IMG/VR virus record: IMGVR_UViG_3300026116_000049
Location: 1-51,952 of that record
Source of the DNA: a virus
Reading direction: 5' to 3' (one strand)
Length of the DNA stretch: 51,952 nucleotides
Program-made: the position numbers and the translations under genes
Notes under the pieces: generated by a model
What the model saw: the letters and a program-made list of their open reading frames with translations, nothing else
What the model was told of the DNA's origin: nothing
Databases searched by the model: none
Part shown: one piece after another, positions 34,288-41,827 of the stretch
How positions within the stretch are numbered: position 1 is the first letter of the stretch
Layout of the letters: every line of letters begins with the position of its first letter

Positions 34288-35255
34288 GATAGTATCCTTT
34301 CTTTTCTTAGTTCGTTAATTCTTGATAGCAATAAATTATCATGAATATTTGCCCATGATATTTCATTTGCATTTTTCATTATATCCAATCTTCCCTCTTT
34401 AGATGGATATTCTGATAATAGAGATAATGGCAATGTCCCCTCTTGATTAAACTCATTCAATTCACAGTTCCCGAAAAAAGCAGAACCTGCATATGTGGCC
34501 TCAATCCATGATATGTTGCTTTTGCTTTGGTTGAACTTCGTGTTGCTGAGTGGCGCAAACATCACATTTGGATTTTGTGAGTATAGGTATTTGAAATACT
34601 GCATCAATGACATTTGTGATACTGGTTGATAGTTAGCGCCACATCTTTGCTCCAAATACACAAACCTTTCGCCAATGAACTGGAATTCCCAATCTTGATT
34701 ATCATTGATTGTTTTTACCAAATAGTCCGCAACCTCGTACACATCTGCCTGATGGCTTCCACCGCCTCTCCAAAATGCTTTTTTAGTATTAGCATTGAAC
34801 GGCTTTTTGTATTTTGCTTTGAATAGGTAGTCATTATGAGCATTCGGTATTACATGTATGTTTTGATTGTACATGCCAAATGATTTCTTAAGTCCTGCAG
34901 TTGTTACCCATATCTCATCACTAAATAACAAGCAGTCCAAAATAAGCCCCTTGGCGCTCTCGTAAATGTGAAATGTAGGATTATACTGGTCAACGTGCAA
35001 AACGTCGTCGTCGTAGTCTGAAATGACCTTTAAACCGCAATCTTTTGCCAACCTTATCATGGCTAAATCATTGTGACTTGATGGGCGTGTTAATAACAGG
35101 TGAGTATAGCCAACAAACGTGTTCCATGCTATCTGCCCCATCAATGGTTGGAATGTTACTGATATGTCTTTACCATCAATGTACTTCAATGGTGTACTCC
35201 TGTAAAATGCAGTCCCATCATCAGGATATTGTGTTATGTGTAATACTTTCTTCAT
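34284..35255 (-). CDS. Glycosyltransferase, GT-B/GT4-like
   Basis: 323 residues. N-terminal half of Rossmann character (MKKVLHITQYPDDGTAFYRS, LKVISDYDDDVLHVDQYNP, SDEIWVTTAGLKKSFGMYN). The linker contains IHVIPNAHND, and a C-terminal half has KKAFWRGGGSHQADVYEVAD, a donor-binding style FIGERFVYLEQR, and NQSKSNISWIEATYAGSAFF, the usual GT4 Glu-rich acceptor region. It probably transfers a sugar to an unknown acceptor. It overlaps both neighbours by ATGA, in an operon with two more glycosyltransferase-like genes and a methyltransferase. Confidence 0.75.
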   Translation of the reverse strand: MKKVLHITQYPDDGTAFYRSTPLKYIDGKDISVTFQPLMGQIAWNTFVGYTHLLLTRPSSHNDLAMIRLAKDCGLKVISDYDDDVLHVDQYNPTFHIYESAKGLILDCLLFSDEIWVTTAGLKKSFGMYNQNIHVIPNAHNDYLFKAKYKKPFNANTKKAFWRGGGSHQADVYEVADYLVKTINDNQDWEFQFIGERFVYLEQRCGANYQPVSQMSLMQYFKYLYSQNPNVMFAPLSNTKFNQSKSNISWIEATYAGSAFFGNCELNEFNQEGTLPLSLLSEYPSKEGRLDIMKNANEISWANIHDNLLLSRINELRKERILS

Positions 35256-35956
35256 GCTACTCTTTTGTATACTCTTAAATGAACAACGTTAAATTGAAAC
35301 TCGAAATTTGGATTCTCCCATTCTTTCACTGCTTGGGTTACAGCATCTATTCCTTGGAAGAAGCCCCAAGGCATGTGTAGATCGTTGCAGGCATCATCCA
35401 CAACAAGATAGCCACCAACATTAACCATATTAGGATAGTGTCTTAAATCGCTTGTAATAACCTCATAGGTATGCCCTCCGTCAATGTAAACTATGTCGTA
35501 TGGTGACCCATCATAAGCACATCTCATAAATCTATTATCTGTGCTCAATCCTTTAAAAATGCAATAACATTGATTAATGTTAAACCTTGAATGAATGGTT
35601 CGTATATCCTTTTCGTAATCTGATTCCCAATGACCATCTGTACTATCTAAAGGGCTTACACCGCTTCTTGAGCATGTTTTATTTTGTTCGTTCGATATCA
35701 ATTCGATTAATGACAACGAAGCACCACGAAAAATTCCTATTTCTAAAAATGTAAAGTATTCAGGCATTTCCTTAATCAATTCGTGCCAAAACCAATGAAA
35801 AGAACGTTCACCAAACCCAAAAGCATTTTGCTCAACAAAATCTCTGTGTTCTTTCAAATACTGACAAGAGTTTACACGTTCAATCAACTCGTTGTTAACC
35901 TTTTCATGCCATTCAGGAGTATCAACCCATCCCTCTGTAAGTTCTTTTAATGTCAT
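35252..35956 (-). CDS. Class I SAM-dependent methyltransferase-like protein
   Basis: 234 residues. Motif I is visible as FTFLEIGIFRGASLSLIEL (about residues 67-85), motif II-like YDIVYIDGGHTYEVITSDL, and NVGGYLVVDDACND for the next strand. This set resembles the Methyltransf_24 group found beside glycosyltransferases in glycan clusters, often methylating sugars. No obvious DNA-methylase catalytic motif (no DPPY or PC) is seen. It overlaps its neighbours by 4 bp. Confidence 0.7.
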   Translation of the reverse strand: MTLKELTEGWVDTPEWHEKVNNELIERVNSCQYLKEHRDFVEQNAFGFGERSFHWFWHELIKEMPEYFTFLEIGIFRGASLSLIELISNEQNKTCSRSGVSPLDSTDGHWESDYEKDIRTIHSRFNINQCYCIFKGLSTDNRFMRCAYDGSPYDIVYIDGGHTYEVITSDLRHYPNMVNVGGYLVVDDACNDLHMPWGFFQGIDAVTQAVKEWENPNFEFQFNVVHLRVYKRVA

Positions 35957-36588
35957 AGTAGTTCCTCCAATTTAGGGTCTTGAGTGCGACCATTTAAATG
36001 CAACAGTACAGGCTGCTCACCATTTATCTGTACTCTTCCATTCTCATATCCATATTCACCTTCTGCGATAAAGCTATGGCTATTAAATACGCTTTGTTTA
36101 GTATCCAGTACAATGTTGCTTTTTTCGTTGAATAAGTACATATGGGTCGCCCAAAGTTGGTCATCTGAGCTATACATTGGAGCATCAATGTAAAACAGAT
36201 TCATGAACAGTTCCTTTGGTGCAAAGTATAATCCGCTGTTCAAATAGTTAAAACCACCTTGGGTAATTGGTTCGTAGTACTTTTCAAGGTTACTATCCGG
36301 CCAGCAGTTCTTCTCTGAGCTGAATGTGATTTTATTTATGTCCAGCTTTGACAATGCTTCACCCATTGAACCCAATGCTACCACATCATAAGCATCAGCA
36401 AAGAAAAAAGCATCTATATCAGATGTTTGCAGGTAATCATATACTGATATTAGTTTGGTGCCAAACCCTTTCCATTGGGGTGCCTGGATAAAGTCATAGT
36501 ACCAACCAAACTTGTCCAATGACTTTTTAAGTTGATGCAACCCATATACGTTAGGGTCGGTGAATACTGTGAGTAGTTTTACTTTCAT
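35953..36588 (-). CDS. PLOD-type glycosyltransferase-like protein
   Basis: 211 residues. Characteristic stretches: FFFADAYDVVALGS (Asp-x-Asp type metal site in this family), FSSEKNCWPDSNLEKYYEP, NYLNSGLYFAP, SSDDQLWATHMY and VLLHLNG. Together these match the galactosyl/glucosyl-transferase part of procollagen lysyl hydroxylase-like (PLOD) proteins and their phage and giant-virus homologues, which modify glycans or collagen-like proteins. The substrate here is unknown; the G-rich tail proteins or the host surface are candidates. It is third in the glycan operon. Confidence 0.7.
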   Translation of the reverse strand: MKVKLLTVFTDPNVYGLHQLKKSLDKFGWYYDFIQAPQWKGFGTKLISVYDYLQTSDIDAFFFADAYDVVALGSMGEALSKLDINKITFSSEKNCWPDSNLEKYYEPITQGGFNYLNSGLYFAPKELFMNLFYIDAPMYSSDDQLWATHMYLFNEKSNIVLDTKQSVFNSHSFIAEGEYGYENGRVQINGEQPVLLHLNGRTQDPKLEELL

Positions 36589-37319
36589 TTGCCAAATCCT
36601 CCATCATAATAGATTGGTGCTTTTCCCTGCCTATAAGCGTCACACAACAATCCAACTTCCTGTAAGTACTGCTGTGCTTCCTGTTTCTTCCATTCTGTGT
36701 ACTCTGTGCCACCTTCATCTAAATGAGTTATTTTGATGTGTGGCAAGAAGCAGTTTTTAAAGCCCGCAGCAAGCGATCTTGCAGAGAATATGACATCGTC
36801 ATACCCATACACCGAAAATTGATTGTAGTATCCTATAGCGTCTAATAAGCGTGGGTTTAAGGCCGTACAGGTTCCCATTACATCATCAGACATTAGCAAT
36901 TTGCCATTTTTAGTAAAGTCGCCATATACATCATCACGTTTAAGTCCACATATTCCTATTTCAGGATTATCAATGAACACCTGTTCCAATTCCTCAACCC
37001 ATCCTGATTGATGTACAACTATATCATTATCACACTTGGTGCAAACTTCATTATATAATCGTGTCCTTAACCCTAAATTAACAGCCTTGGCAGTTCCTAA
37101 ATTATCAATATTAAAGTTAAACTTGATGTTTTCATTATAATTTGACCTTGATAAAAAACCACGATAAATCTCATGAGTTTCTTGGCATGACCCATTGTCT
37201 GAAATTATAATTCTATGTTTCCCAAAATCAACTGTATCCAATAGTGAGCCAAGGCACTCTTTGGTGTATTTTGACCTACTATTTTCTTCCGTATCATGAA
37301 CTGCCATTACTATCAGCAT
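36585..37319 (-). CDS. GT2-family glycosyltransferase
   Basis: 244 residues from ATG at 37319 (MLIVMAVHD). An upstream in-frame start at 37379 lies within the leader hairpin and is rejected. GT-A features: HRIIISDNGSCQETHEIY (nucleotide-binding strand and loop), NIDNLGTAKAVNLGLRTRL, EVCTKCDNDIVVHQSGWVE (the D-x-D metal motif region), then GICGLKRDDVYGDF and YGYDDVIFSARSLAAG (E/D-D acceptor motif). It opens the glycan operon immediately after the attenuator-like leader. Confidence 0.75.
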   Translation of the reverse strand: MLIVMAVHDTEENSRSKYTKECLGSLLDTVDFGKHRIIISDNGSCQETHEIYRGFLSRSNYNENIKFNFNIDNLGTAKAVNLGLRTRLYNEVCTKCDNDIVVHQSGWVEELEQVFIDNPEIGICGLKRDDVYGDFTKNGKLLMSDDVMGTCTALNPRLLDAIGYYNQFSVYGYDDVIFSARSLAAGFKNCFLPHIKITHLDEGGTEYTEWKKQEAQQYLQEVGLLCDAYRQGKAPIYYDGGFGK

Positions 37320-37322
37320 AGT

Positions 37323-37397
37323 AAAAAAAGACCCACAACCACAAGATGAGAAATTAATCTGCGAAACGAACTTCAACAATCGGAAAGTGGCTGTGGG
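37323..37397 (-). terminator. Attenuator-like terminator in the glycan-operon leader
   Basis: Minus strand: CCCACAGCCAC ... GTGGTTGTGGG (11 pairs, one G-U) with a 44-nt loop, then seven T, ending 4 bp before the ATG at 37319. It lies between the promoter at 37442 and the first gene, so it can abort transcription before the operon. The 5' arm overlaps a short leader ORF. Confidence 0.65.
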
Positions 37398-37431
37398 AAT
37401 ATTTTGTGTTTAGTGTCCTATTGTTGTTCAT
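37354..37431 (-). CDS. Possible 25-residue leader peptide of the glycan operon
   Basis: ATG at 37431, TAA at 37354, 11 nt after the -7 element. It begins MNNNRTLNTKY and ends PIVEVRFAD. Codons 12-15 (SHSH) are encoded within the 5' arm of the terminator stem (37387-37397), the layout of translation-coupled attenuation: a ribosome on this ORF would prevent stem formation. Whether it is translated cannot be seen from sequence. Confidence 0.4.
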   Translation of the reverse strand: MNNNRTLNTKYSHSHFPIVEVRFAD

Positions 37432-37441
37432 TTCGCTGATT

Positions 37442-37449
37442 CAAAGATA
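37442..37449 (-). promoter_or_regulatory. Promoter TATCTTTG for the glycan operon
   Basis: Minus-strand TATCTTTG; the predicted transcript begins near 37436 and contains the leader ORF and terminator before the first gene. No exact TTG -33. It is back-to-back with a plus-strand promoter at 37474-37481. Confidence 0.55.
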
Positions 37450-37473
37450 AGAGATTAGTTTATGTTTTTCGCC

Positions 37474-37481
37474 TACCTTTG
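37474..37481 (+). promoter_or_regulatory. Promoter TACCTTTG for the isolated plus-strand gene
   Basis: TACCTTTG on the plus strand, about 41 bp before the ATG at 37523. The leader is A/T-rich with AAAATTAAAGCAAA before the start, a typical Bacteroidota translation-initiation context. -33 element weak (TTAG about 18-21 nt upstream). Confidence 0.55.
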
Positions 37482-37522
37482 GTTCAATTAACAAAATGTT
37501 TAATAAGCAAAATTAAAGCAAA

Positions 37523-37795
37523 ATGGCACAACAAAGCATTCTTTTAACCCAAGTAGGTAGCGATGCTGCTACTCCTGTTCAGTACACGGCACAATCACCT
37601 TCATTAGCCCGTTACCGCATGTGTTCAACTATTGTTGACTATGGTGACTACGCCGGTACTGCTACTCAAAACCCTGCGGGCATTATCGCCAATGGATTTG
37701 TGTATGTTCAGTTTCACAGCAACAACCAATGGGTATCACGTACCTTGTACGTTACACAAACTGGTGCGCAAATCAAAACATTAATTGAAGCGTAA
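37523..37795 (+). CDS. Small protein in an isolated plus-strand unit, possible abundant virion protein
   Basis: 90 residues, unrecognised. It is rich in A, T, Q, Y and V, with no membrane segment, and has strand-like parts (SILLTQVG, GFVYVQFHSNNQWVSRTLYV). It is the only plus-strand gene in a 46-kb run of minus-strand genes, with its own promoter and a strong terminator at 37820-37846. The coding sequence is regular, without rare-looking codons. A strongly expressed small virion (for example decoration) protein or a regulator are both plausible. Function unknown. Confidence 0.55.
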   Translation: MAQQSILLTQVGSDAATPVQYTAQSPSLARYRMCSTIVDYGDYAGTATQNPAGIIANGFVYVQFHSNNQWVSRTLYVTQTGAQIKTLIEA

Positions 37796-37811
37796 GTAAA
37801 TCGTACTTGTT

Positions 37812-38204
37812 TTAAACAGCCGCCTTGGAAACTTGGCGGTTTTTTTGTGGGAATGCCAATTCTAACTGGTTTTTTATCGCATGTACCAATGGTTTAACTT
37901 TCGGTTTTGTTACCTTCATTGGAACTACAATACATATTGGCTTTGGTGGTGGGATGGGTAGCCTTGTGTTTAATCTCTCAGGTGGTTCTACCTCCCTTAT
38001 AGCTTCTTCTATCAGTGGATAGTTTTGGCTCTTGTTGCGTTTAAAGGCTTTAGCGCAATCTTTGGCTGTTTCCTGGTATATATCCATCTGTAACAGGTCA
38101 AACAGGAACTTAAGGTCTTTATTGTTGCCTTGGAGGTAACTTTGTACTGCCTGTTTGGTAAACGGGTGACTTAATACGTAATCAGAGGTCTGTGTGATGG
38201 TCAT
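37812..38204 (-). CDS. Hypothetical protein converging on the plus-strand gene
   Basis: 130 residues. Helical N-terminal half (FTKQAVQSYLQGNNKDLKFL, IYQETAKDCAKAFKRNK), then a Pro-rich stretch (RLPIPPPKPICIVVPMKV) and a basic tail. No known domain was recognised. Its last codons lie within the terminator at 37820-37846 of the convergent plus-strand gene. It overlaps the upstream 56-residue gene by ATGA. Confidence 0.5.
   Translation of the reverse strand: MTITQTSDYVLSHPFTKQAVQSYLQGNNKDLKFLFDLLQMDIYQETAKDCAKAFKRNKSQNYPLIEEAIREVEPPERLNTRLPIPPPKPICIVVPMKVTKPKVKPLVHAIKNQLELAFPQKNRQVSKAAV
37820..37846 (+). terminator. Terminator of the plus-strand gene
   Basis: CCGCC, short loop, GGCGG, then seven T on the plus strand, 25 bp past the stop at 37795. 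It overlaps the 3' end of the convergent minus-strand gene. Confidence 0.75.
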
Positions 38205-38371
38205 TTTTTAGGCATTTTAACATTCTTTAATGACGGATTTTTTGCTTTTGCCGCTGGTGAAGCCTTTCTTGAAGCTGAAGCCAATATTTTGTCAGCCGAT
38301 GCTTTTGATACTCCTTCTTTCTTTGAAATCTTAGCTGCTACAGCTTTGAAACCGGGATGTGATTTTGCCAT
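38201..38371 (-). CDS. Small basic Lys/Ala-rich protein (56 aa)
   Basis: ATG at 38371, TGA at 38201-38203, ATGA overlap with the next gene. Composition K, A, S: MAKSHPGFKAVAAKISKKEG, then ASADKILASASRKASPAAK, ending KNVKMPKK. I recall similar small proteins with a GFKAV-x-x-x-I-x-x-K-E-G pattern beside structural genes in many phages; role unknown, perhaps nucleic-acid binding or capsid filling. It precedes the 130-residue gene and follows a hairpin. Confidence 0.6.
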   Translation of the reverse strand: MAKSHPGFKAVAAKISKKEGVSKASADKILASASRKASPAAKAKNPSLKNVKMPKK

Positions 38372-38386
38372 TGTCTTTAATTGTTA

Positions 38387-38414
38387 AAGCCCGTTACAGT
38401 TAAGCAACGGGCTT
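38387..38414 (-). terminator. Hairpin AAGCCCGTT/AACGGGCTT between small genes
   Basis: Nine perfect pairs with a 10-nt loop; nearly the same stem as the terminator after the capsid gene (AAGCCCGTA). The minus-strand T-tract is weak. It separates the 137-residue and 56-residue genes. Confidence 0.6.
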
Positions 38415-38424
38415 GTGAATATTT

Positions 38425-38838
38425 TTACAACTTTCCTCCTGTTACATCACGAGGCCATTCTACCTCTACAATAGAACTTCTGTCTGCTGTAGGATATTTC
38501 CAAACTTTCTGTGAACCGAATGGTATTTGGTCTCCATCTTTCAATCCTTTGTCCTTTAACTCGGGATGTTGTTCTAAATCTGATTTACTTACAGTATGCA
38601 AATCAGGACGGTTTTCTTTTCCGCTTACTGGTTCACCGGCTTGTGGTACATTCAGTGCCTCTGCTACATCACTTGCTGATGGTGGCTCAGGCTGTACAGG
38701 ATCAATCTTTGCTTCTGGTGCTACTTGTGCCTGAACAGTCGGAACATTCTGAATGTCCGATACACCTTTGTTGACTTCCGGTTTGTCGTTTACTTCTGTT
38801 ACCGGAACTTCTTTGGTTGTTGTTTCTTTGGTTGCCAT
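38425..38838 (-). CDS. Hypothetical protein with disordered N-terminus
   Basis: 137 residues. The first 85 are low-complexity and acidic (KETTTKEVPVTEVNDKPEV, QVAPEAKIDPVQPEPPS). The C-terminus is a small folded-looking part (GDQIPFGSQKVWKYPTADRS, SIVEVEWP). No motif identified. It starts after a 61-bp AT-rich gap and is followed by a terminator-like hairpin. Confidence 0.5.
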   Translation of the reverse strand: MATKETTTKEVPVTEVNDKPEVNKGVSDIQNVPTVQAQVAPEAKIDPVQPEPPSASDVAEALNVPQAGEPVSGKENRPDLHTVSKSDLEQHPELKDKGLKDGDQIPFGSQKVWKYPTADRSSIVEVEWPRDVTGGKL

Positions 38839-38899
38839 TTTGTCTTTGATTTTATAAAATTGAGAACTTTATTTTATATATCAAAATTTACACCAAAAA

Positions 38900-39100
38900 T
38901 TATTTGGCTTTCCATTTGGGTTCAAGTGCTTTAGCCCTCTTTTCTGCTTTCTCATTTTTCTCGGTCATGAGCCAATTGTAGATTTTATCTGCTGCTTGAA
39001 GGAGTTCCTGAATAGACTGATTAGGTAATTTTCCGGCCTCAGTTATTGCAGTGTGGCGATAGTCTGGTTCTTGTATTATAATCCGTTCTTCTGTTTCCAT
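38900..39100 (-). CDS. Small hypothetical protein
   Basis: 66 residues, helical, charged (LPNQSIQELLQAADKIYNWL, EKNEKAEKRAKALE). It sits 3 bp after the conserved 117-residue gene. No function can be assigned. Confidence 0.5.
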   Translation of the reverse strand: METEERIIIQEPDYRHTAITEAGKLPNQSIQELLQAADKIYNWLMTEKNEKAEKRAKALEPKWKAK

Positions 39101-39103
39101 GGG

Positions 39104-39457
39104 TTAAAATTTAATTTCAATTTCTTTGCCAGTAAAAGCATAAAAAGCATTTTGTAGTTGATGAACATATTTCATTTCTGGCAAAACCTCTGTCATATAA
39201 AAACCATTACCCTGTGAAATAAACTGACCCAGTTCATCATGTTCTAATTTGTTCGATTTTATATAAGTAAAACCACTTTTTATTAAAATTTCTTGTGTTA
39301 TTTCAATTGGTGATATATCTTCATAATCAGACACGTTTAATAAATTTCCTCTGAAAGAAGTAACTACTCTTTCTCTAAATATTTCCGCAATTTGTTCATG
39401 CCTATCACTACCCCCCCATACATAGTTTCCAATCCTTAGTTCTGTTGCTTTTACCAT
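39104..39457 (-). CDS. Conserved Bacteroidota-phage hypothetical protein
   Basis: 117 residues with the pattern ELRIGNYVWGG at the start, ISPIEITQEILIKSGF in the middle and VHQLQNAFYAFTGKEIEIKF at the end. This arrangement is common in phages and prophages of Bacteroidota, as I recall; function unknown. It overlaps the upstream small gene by 7 bp. Confidence 0.65.
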   Translation of the reverse strand: MVKATELRIGNYVWGGSDRHEQIAEIFRERVVTSFRGNLLNVSDYEDISPIEITQEILIKSGFTYIKSNKLEHDELGQFISQGNGFYMTEVLPEMKYVHQLQNAFYAFTGKEIEIKF

Positions 39458-39627
39458 AATGTTAATTGTTGTTTAGTGTTATTTACCTGTTGTTGTTTCT
39501 TATCGTAGGCTATTACCTGAGCCAAACTGTTTCTTAATGCCTTTTCAGCAAATGGTTTGTTGTTATCTACTGCCCACTGTATCTCTTTTTTCTTTCTATC
39601 TATAAAAGATTTTGTTGATGAGATCAT
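39451..39627 (-). CDS. Small hypothetical protein (58 aa)
   Basis: ATG at 39627, TAA at 39451, overlapping its upstream neighbour by ATGA and the downstream gene's start by 7 bp, which supports it being translated. Begins MISSTKSFIDRKKKEIQWAV and is helical and basic, with a Q-rich end. No function is evident. Confidence 0.5.
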   Translation of the reverse strand: MISSTKSFIDRKKKEIQWAVDNNKPFAEKALRNSLAQVIAYDKKQQQVNNTKQQLTLW

Positions 39628-39833
39628 ATAGAAACTGTTATTGAGTTAATTTTTAATGGACAAGTATCAAAGCATTTATATTTTGAATCAGATTTATATT
39701 GTGTAGCCATTTCTTGTAGATTACAACTATGTTGAATCCGACGCCTACCAGTCCAAATTAGATTTGAATGTCCCCCAGCCAAACTAAATGTCGAAAATGG
39801 GCAATTGCTACAGTTTTTAACCTTTAAATCCAT
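39624..39833 (-). CDS. Small Cys-rich (zinc-binding-like) protein
   Basis: 69 residues. Cys at 8 and 11 (CSNC), 37, 54 and 58 (CFDTC) with a His at 22 and 35, fitting a small metal-binding fold. Similar Cys-rich small proteins are frequent in Bacteroidota phages. It overlaps the next gene by ATGA. Preceded by an AT-rich gap of 85 bp that carries no evident gene. Confidence 0.55.
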   Translation of the reverse strand: MDLKVKNCSNCPFSTFSLAGGHSNLIWTGRRRIQHSCNLQEMATQYKSDSKYKCFDTCPLKINSITVSI

Positions 39834-39918
39834 GTTTTTAAGTCTTTAAATCAATTGTTCTATTTAAGTTGATACATATATCCATTTTATTCTAAAGTTG
39901 CCTTATACGCGCTAAAAT

Positions 39919-40119
39919 CTATGTATAATCGAACGGTAGCCACCTGAATGAACTGTAGTCTGGCGAGAACTCATATTCATGCCCACTATCTATCGCCCAT
40001 TTGATTACCCGTATCAAGGCTTCCCTGTCTTTCCTGTCCTTGTCAATAGTGTACCATACCCTTGGTTTTACTTTAGTGGTTAGGTTCTTCATTGTTGTTG
40101 ATACGTAGTCAAGGGTCAT
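39919..40119 (-). CDS. Small hypothetical protein
   Basis: 66 residues, mixed charge, with aromatic-rich ends (VWYTIDKDRKDREALIRVIK, SPDYSSFRWLPFDYT). It lies 2 bp after the 97-residue gene in the operon. Function unknown. Confidence 0.5.
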   Translation of the reverse strand: MTLDYVSTTMKNLTTKVKPRVWYTIDKDRKDREALIRVIKWAIDSGHEYEFSPDYSSFRWLPFDYT

Positions 40120-40121
40120 GG

Positions 40122-40415
40122 TTAAATCTTAATTAATCCGGCTCCCTTGTAAAAAACATCTTCATAAAAATCAATACCATCATTTATGTTAATTGATTTT
40201 TTGATTTCATAAAACCCAATTCGATCCATATAGCTGTTATCTGAATTTGAATTGATTTGATCAATATCTGACTGGGTATATCCTGTTGGATATTCTATAG
40301 TCATTAAGTCAAACTCTTGCGCCTGTATTCTGGCTGCTAAGTTGCTATCAATTTCCAAAACGAAACTAAAAGATTCTCCTTCCCACTCGTTGTGGTCTGT
40401 TACTGTTACTTGCAT
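40122..40415 (-). CDS. Hypothetical protein
   Basis: 97 residues, acidic, with a strand-rich start (MQVTVTDHNEWEGESFSFVL) and Asp/Asn-rich middle. No motif recognised. It lies within a tightly spaced operon just after a coiled-coil gene. Confidence 0.5.
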   Translation of the reverse strand: MQVTVTDHNEWEGESFSFVLEIDSNLAARIQAQEFDLMTIEYPTGYTQSDIDQINSNSDNSYMDRIGFYEIKKSININDGIDFYEDVFYKGAGLIKI

Positions 40416-40420
40416 AATTT

Positions 40421-40813
40421 CTAAAAGTTTAGTGATTCTTCGTGTTTTTTAAGCTCTGCCTTTAGTGCGATAATCATATCCATCAGTTTAGCATTTTGTA
40501 GCGCCAGTTTCTTGTTTGATAATCTCAGCATCCTGTTTTCTGATGGTATATATCCAATTTCTGTGTTTAACACAAGTAAATTCGTCAAACGTTGCCTACT
40601 GGCCTTATTTTTTTCAGTTGGTGTCCTGTTTTTAAAATACTCATCGTACTCATCAATCATTTCCAAAAAGTAAGTAGCCTGTCTGTTCAACAACTCAAAT
40701 GGTTTAAACCCATCATCAATCATTGTTTGCAACAAAGCTATCTTAGCTTCTTTAAACTCCTGCTGCTGGTTAAAGCCCTTTATCTGCTGTTCAAGTTCTT
40801 TGTAGGTAGGCAT
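40421..40813 (-). CDS. Hypothetical coiled-coil protein
   Basis: 130 residues, helical throughout (YKELEQQIKGFNQQQEFKEA, KLALQNAKLMDMIIALKAEL), likely forming a coiled coil. It is 3 bp downstream of the replicative ATPase, so it may act with replication proteins, but nothing in the sequence shows this directly. Confidence 0.5.
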   Translation of the reverse strand: MPTYKELEQQIKGFNQQQEFKEAKIALLQTMIDDGFKPFELLNRQATYFLEMIDEYDEYFKNRTPTEKNKASRQRLTNLLVLNTEIGYIPSENRMLRLSNKKLALQNAKLMDMIIALKAELKKHEESLNF

Positions 40814-40816
40814 AGG

Positions 40817-41827
40817 CTAAAATGGTAATTCTTCAATTTCTGGCTTTTTGTTTATACTTTCTATTGACTTGTCGCCTAAAACCTTAAACACCTTTTTATG
40901 ATCCCAAGCATAACAATCAACTCCTTCAAATTTTTCAAAGTACCTATTCTTCTGCCAATCAAAATAAAGCTTACAAATCCCTTTTGTAGCCACGCCTTTA
41001 GGTTTTGCCTTATCAATGCAGATATGAACTTCATTTTCAAATACTGGATCAGGATTTTTATCATCATTTTTATATCCTTTAGGAGGCCTCCAAAGAGTTA
41101 TCCAAGTCATAGCCTTGCGATATAAAGCCTGACCCCCTGCTGCTTGCCTTGGCAGTGGTTTGGGATAATAAGCAAATCCATGTTTATCAGTAATTGGTAC
41201 AGATGATCCGCTTGGGTGAATTGTAAGGATAAAATGTCTATTGTGTTTACGGCAAAGCCTCCTGAAAACTGAAACTAAATCTTCAATGTATAAATCCTGC
41301 CTTGCACCAAACTTTGACATTTCAGAGTGATCAAGTTCATTGTAAGGCTCACCAACGATTATATCAATCTTTTGTCCTGGGTTTGCTTTTTCCCATTCAT
41401 TAGCTAACTCAAATAGTTTTGGTATAGAATAAGTTTGTTCATCAGTATCTGCAATTACAAAATGGTGATTAAGCCATTCCATAGCCGTATGAAATTGTTT
41501 ATCAGTAAGAGTTGTAAACTCATTTTTTTGGATTTTACTCCCAGTGTACTTGTGAATAAGCTCAGCAATTATTTCATCTACAGTTCCTGTTTCTGGGGAG
41601 CATATGAGTGAACGTTTTCCATGTTCCTCTGCTTGGTTCAAACATATTTCAAACATCAGTTCAGATTTACCATGGGTAGGTTCAGAATAAATGAAAGTAT
41701 ATGTTCCTTGTTTTACTGAATATAAATCGCTAAAACACTTAAAACCGACAGATTCACCTCTAATTATTCCACTTGTCCTCATTCTTTCCATTTGAGGAAG
41801 CATTTCGCTTACAGATTTTAATCCCAT
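40817..41827 (-). CDS. DnaB/RecA-like replicative helicase ATPase
   Basis: 336 residues, one RecA-like domain. Walker A is SEPTHGKS (48-55, ending GKS), the Walker B strand is KIDIIVGEPYN (153-163), where the usual Asp is replaced by Gly-Glu, and the later motif RHFILTIHPSG (197-207) is where DnaB has its Q/H motif. RKAMTWITLWRPP recalls motif H4-like strands. It lacks the DnaB N-terminal primase-binding domain, so it resembles the short helicases of Bacteroidota phages or a RecA-like loader. It overlaps the upstream winged-helix gene by one base. Confidence 0.65.
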   Translation of the reverse strand: MGLKSVSEMLPQMERMRTSGIIRGESVGFKCFSDLYSVKQGTYTFIYSEPTHGKSELMFEICLNQAEEHGKRSLICSPETGTVDEIIAELIHKYTGSKIQKNEFTTLTDKQFHTAMEWLNHHFVIADTDEQTYSIPKLFELANEWEKANPGQKIDIIVGEPYNELDHSEMSKFGARQDLYIEDLVSVFRRLCRKHNRHFILTIHPSGSSVPITDKHGFAYYPKPLPRQAAGGQALYRKAMTWITLWRPPKGYKNDDKNPDPVFENEVHICIDKAKPKGVATKGICKLYFDWQKNRYFEKFEGVDCYAWDHKKVFKVLGDKSIESINKKPEIEELPF

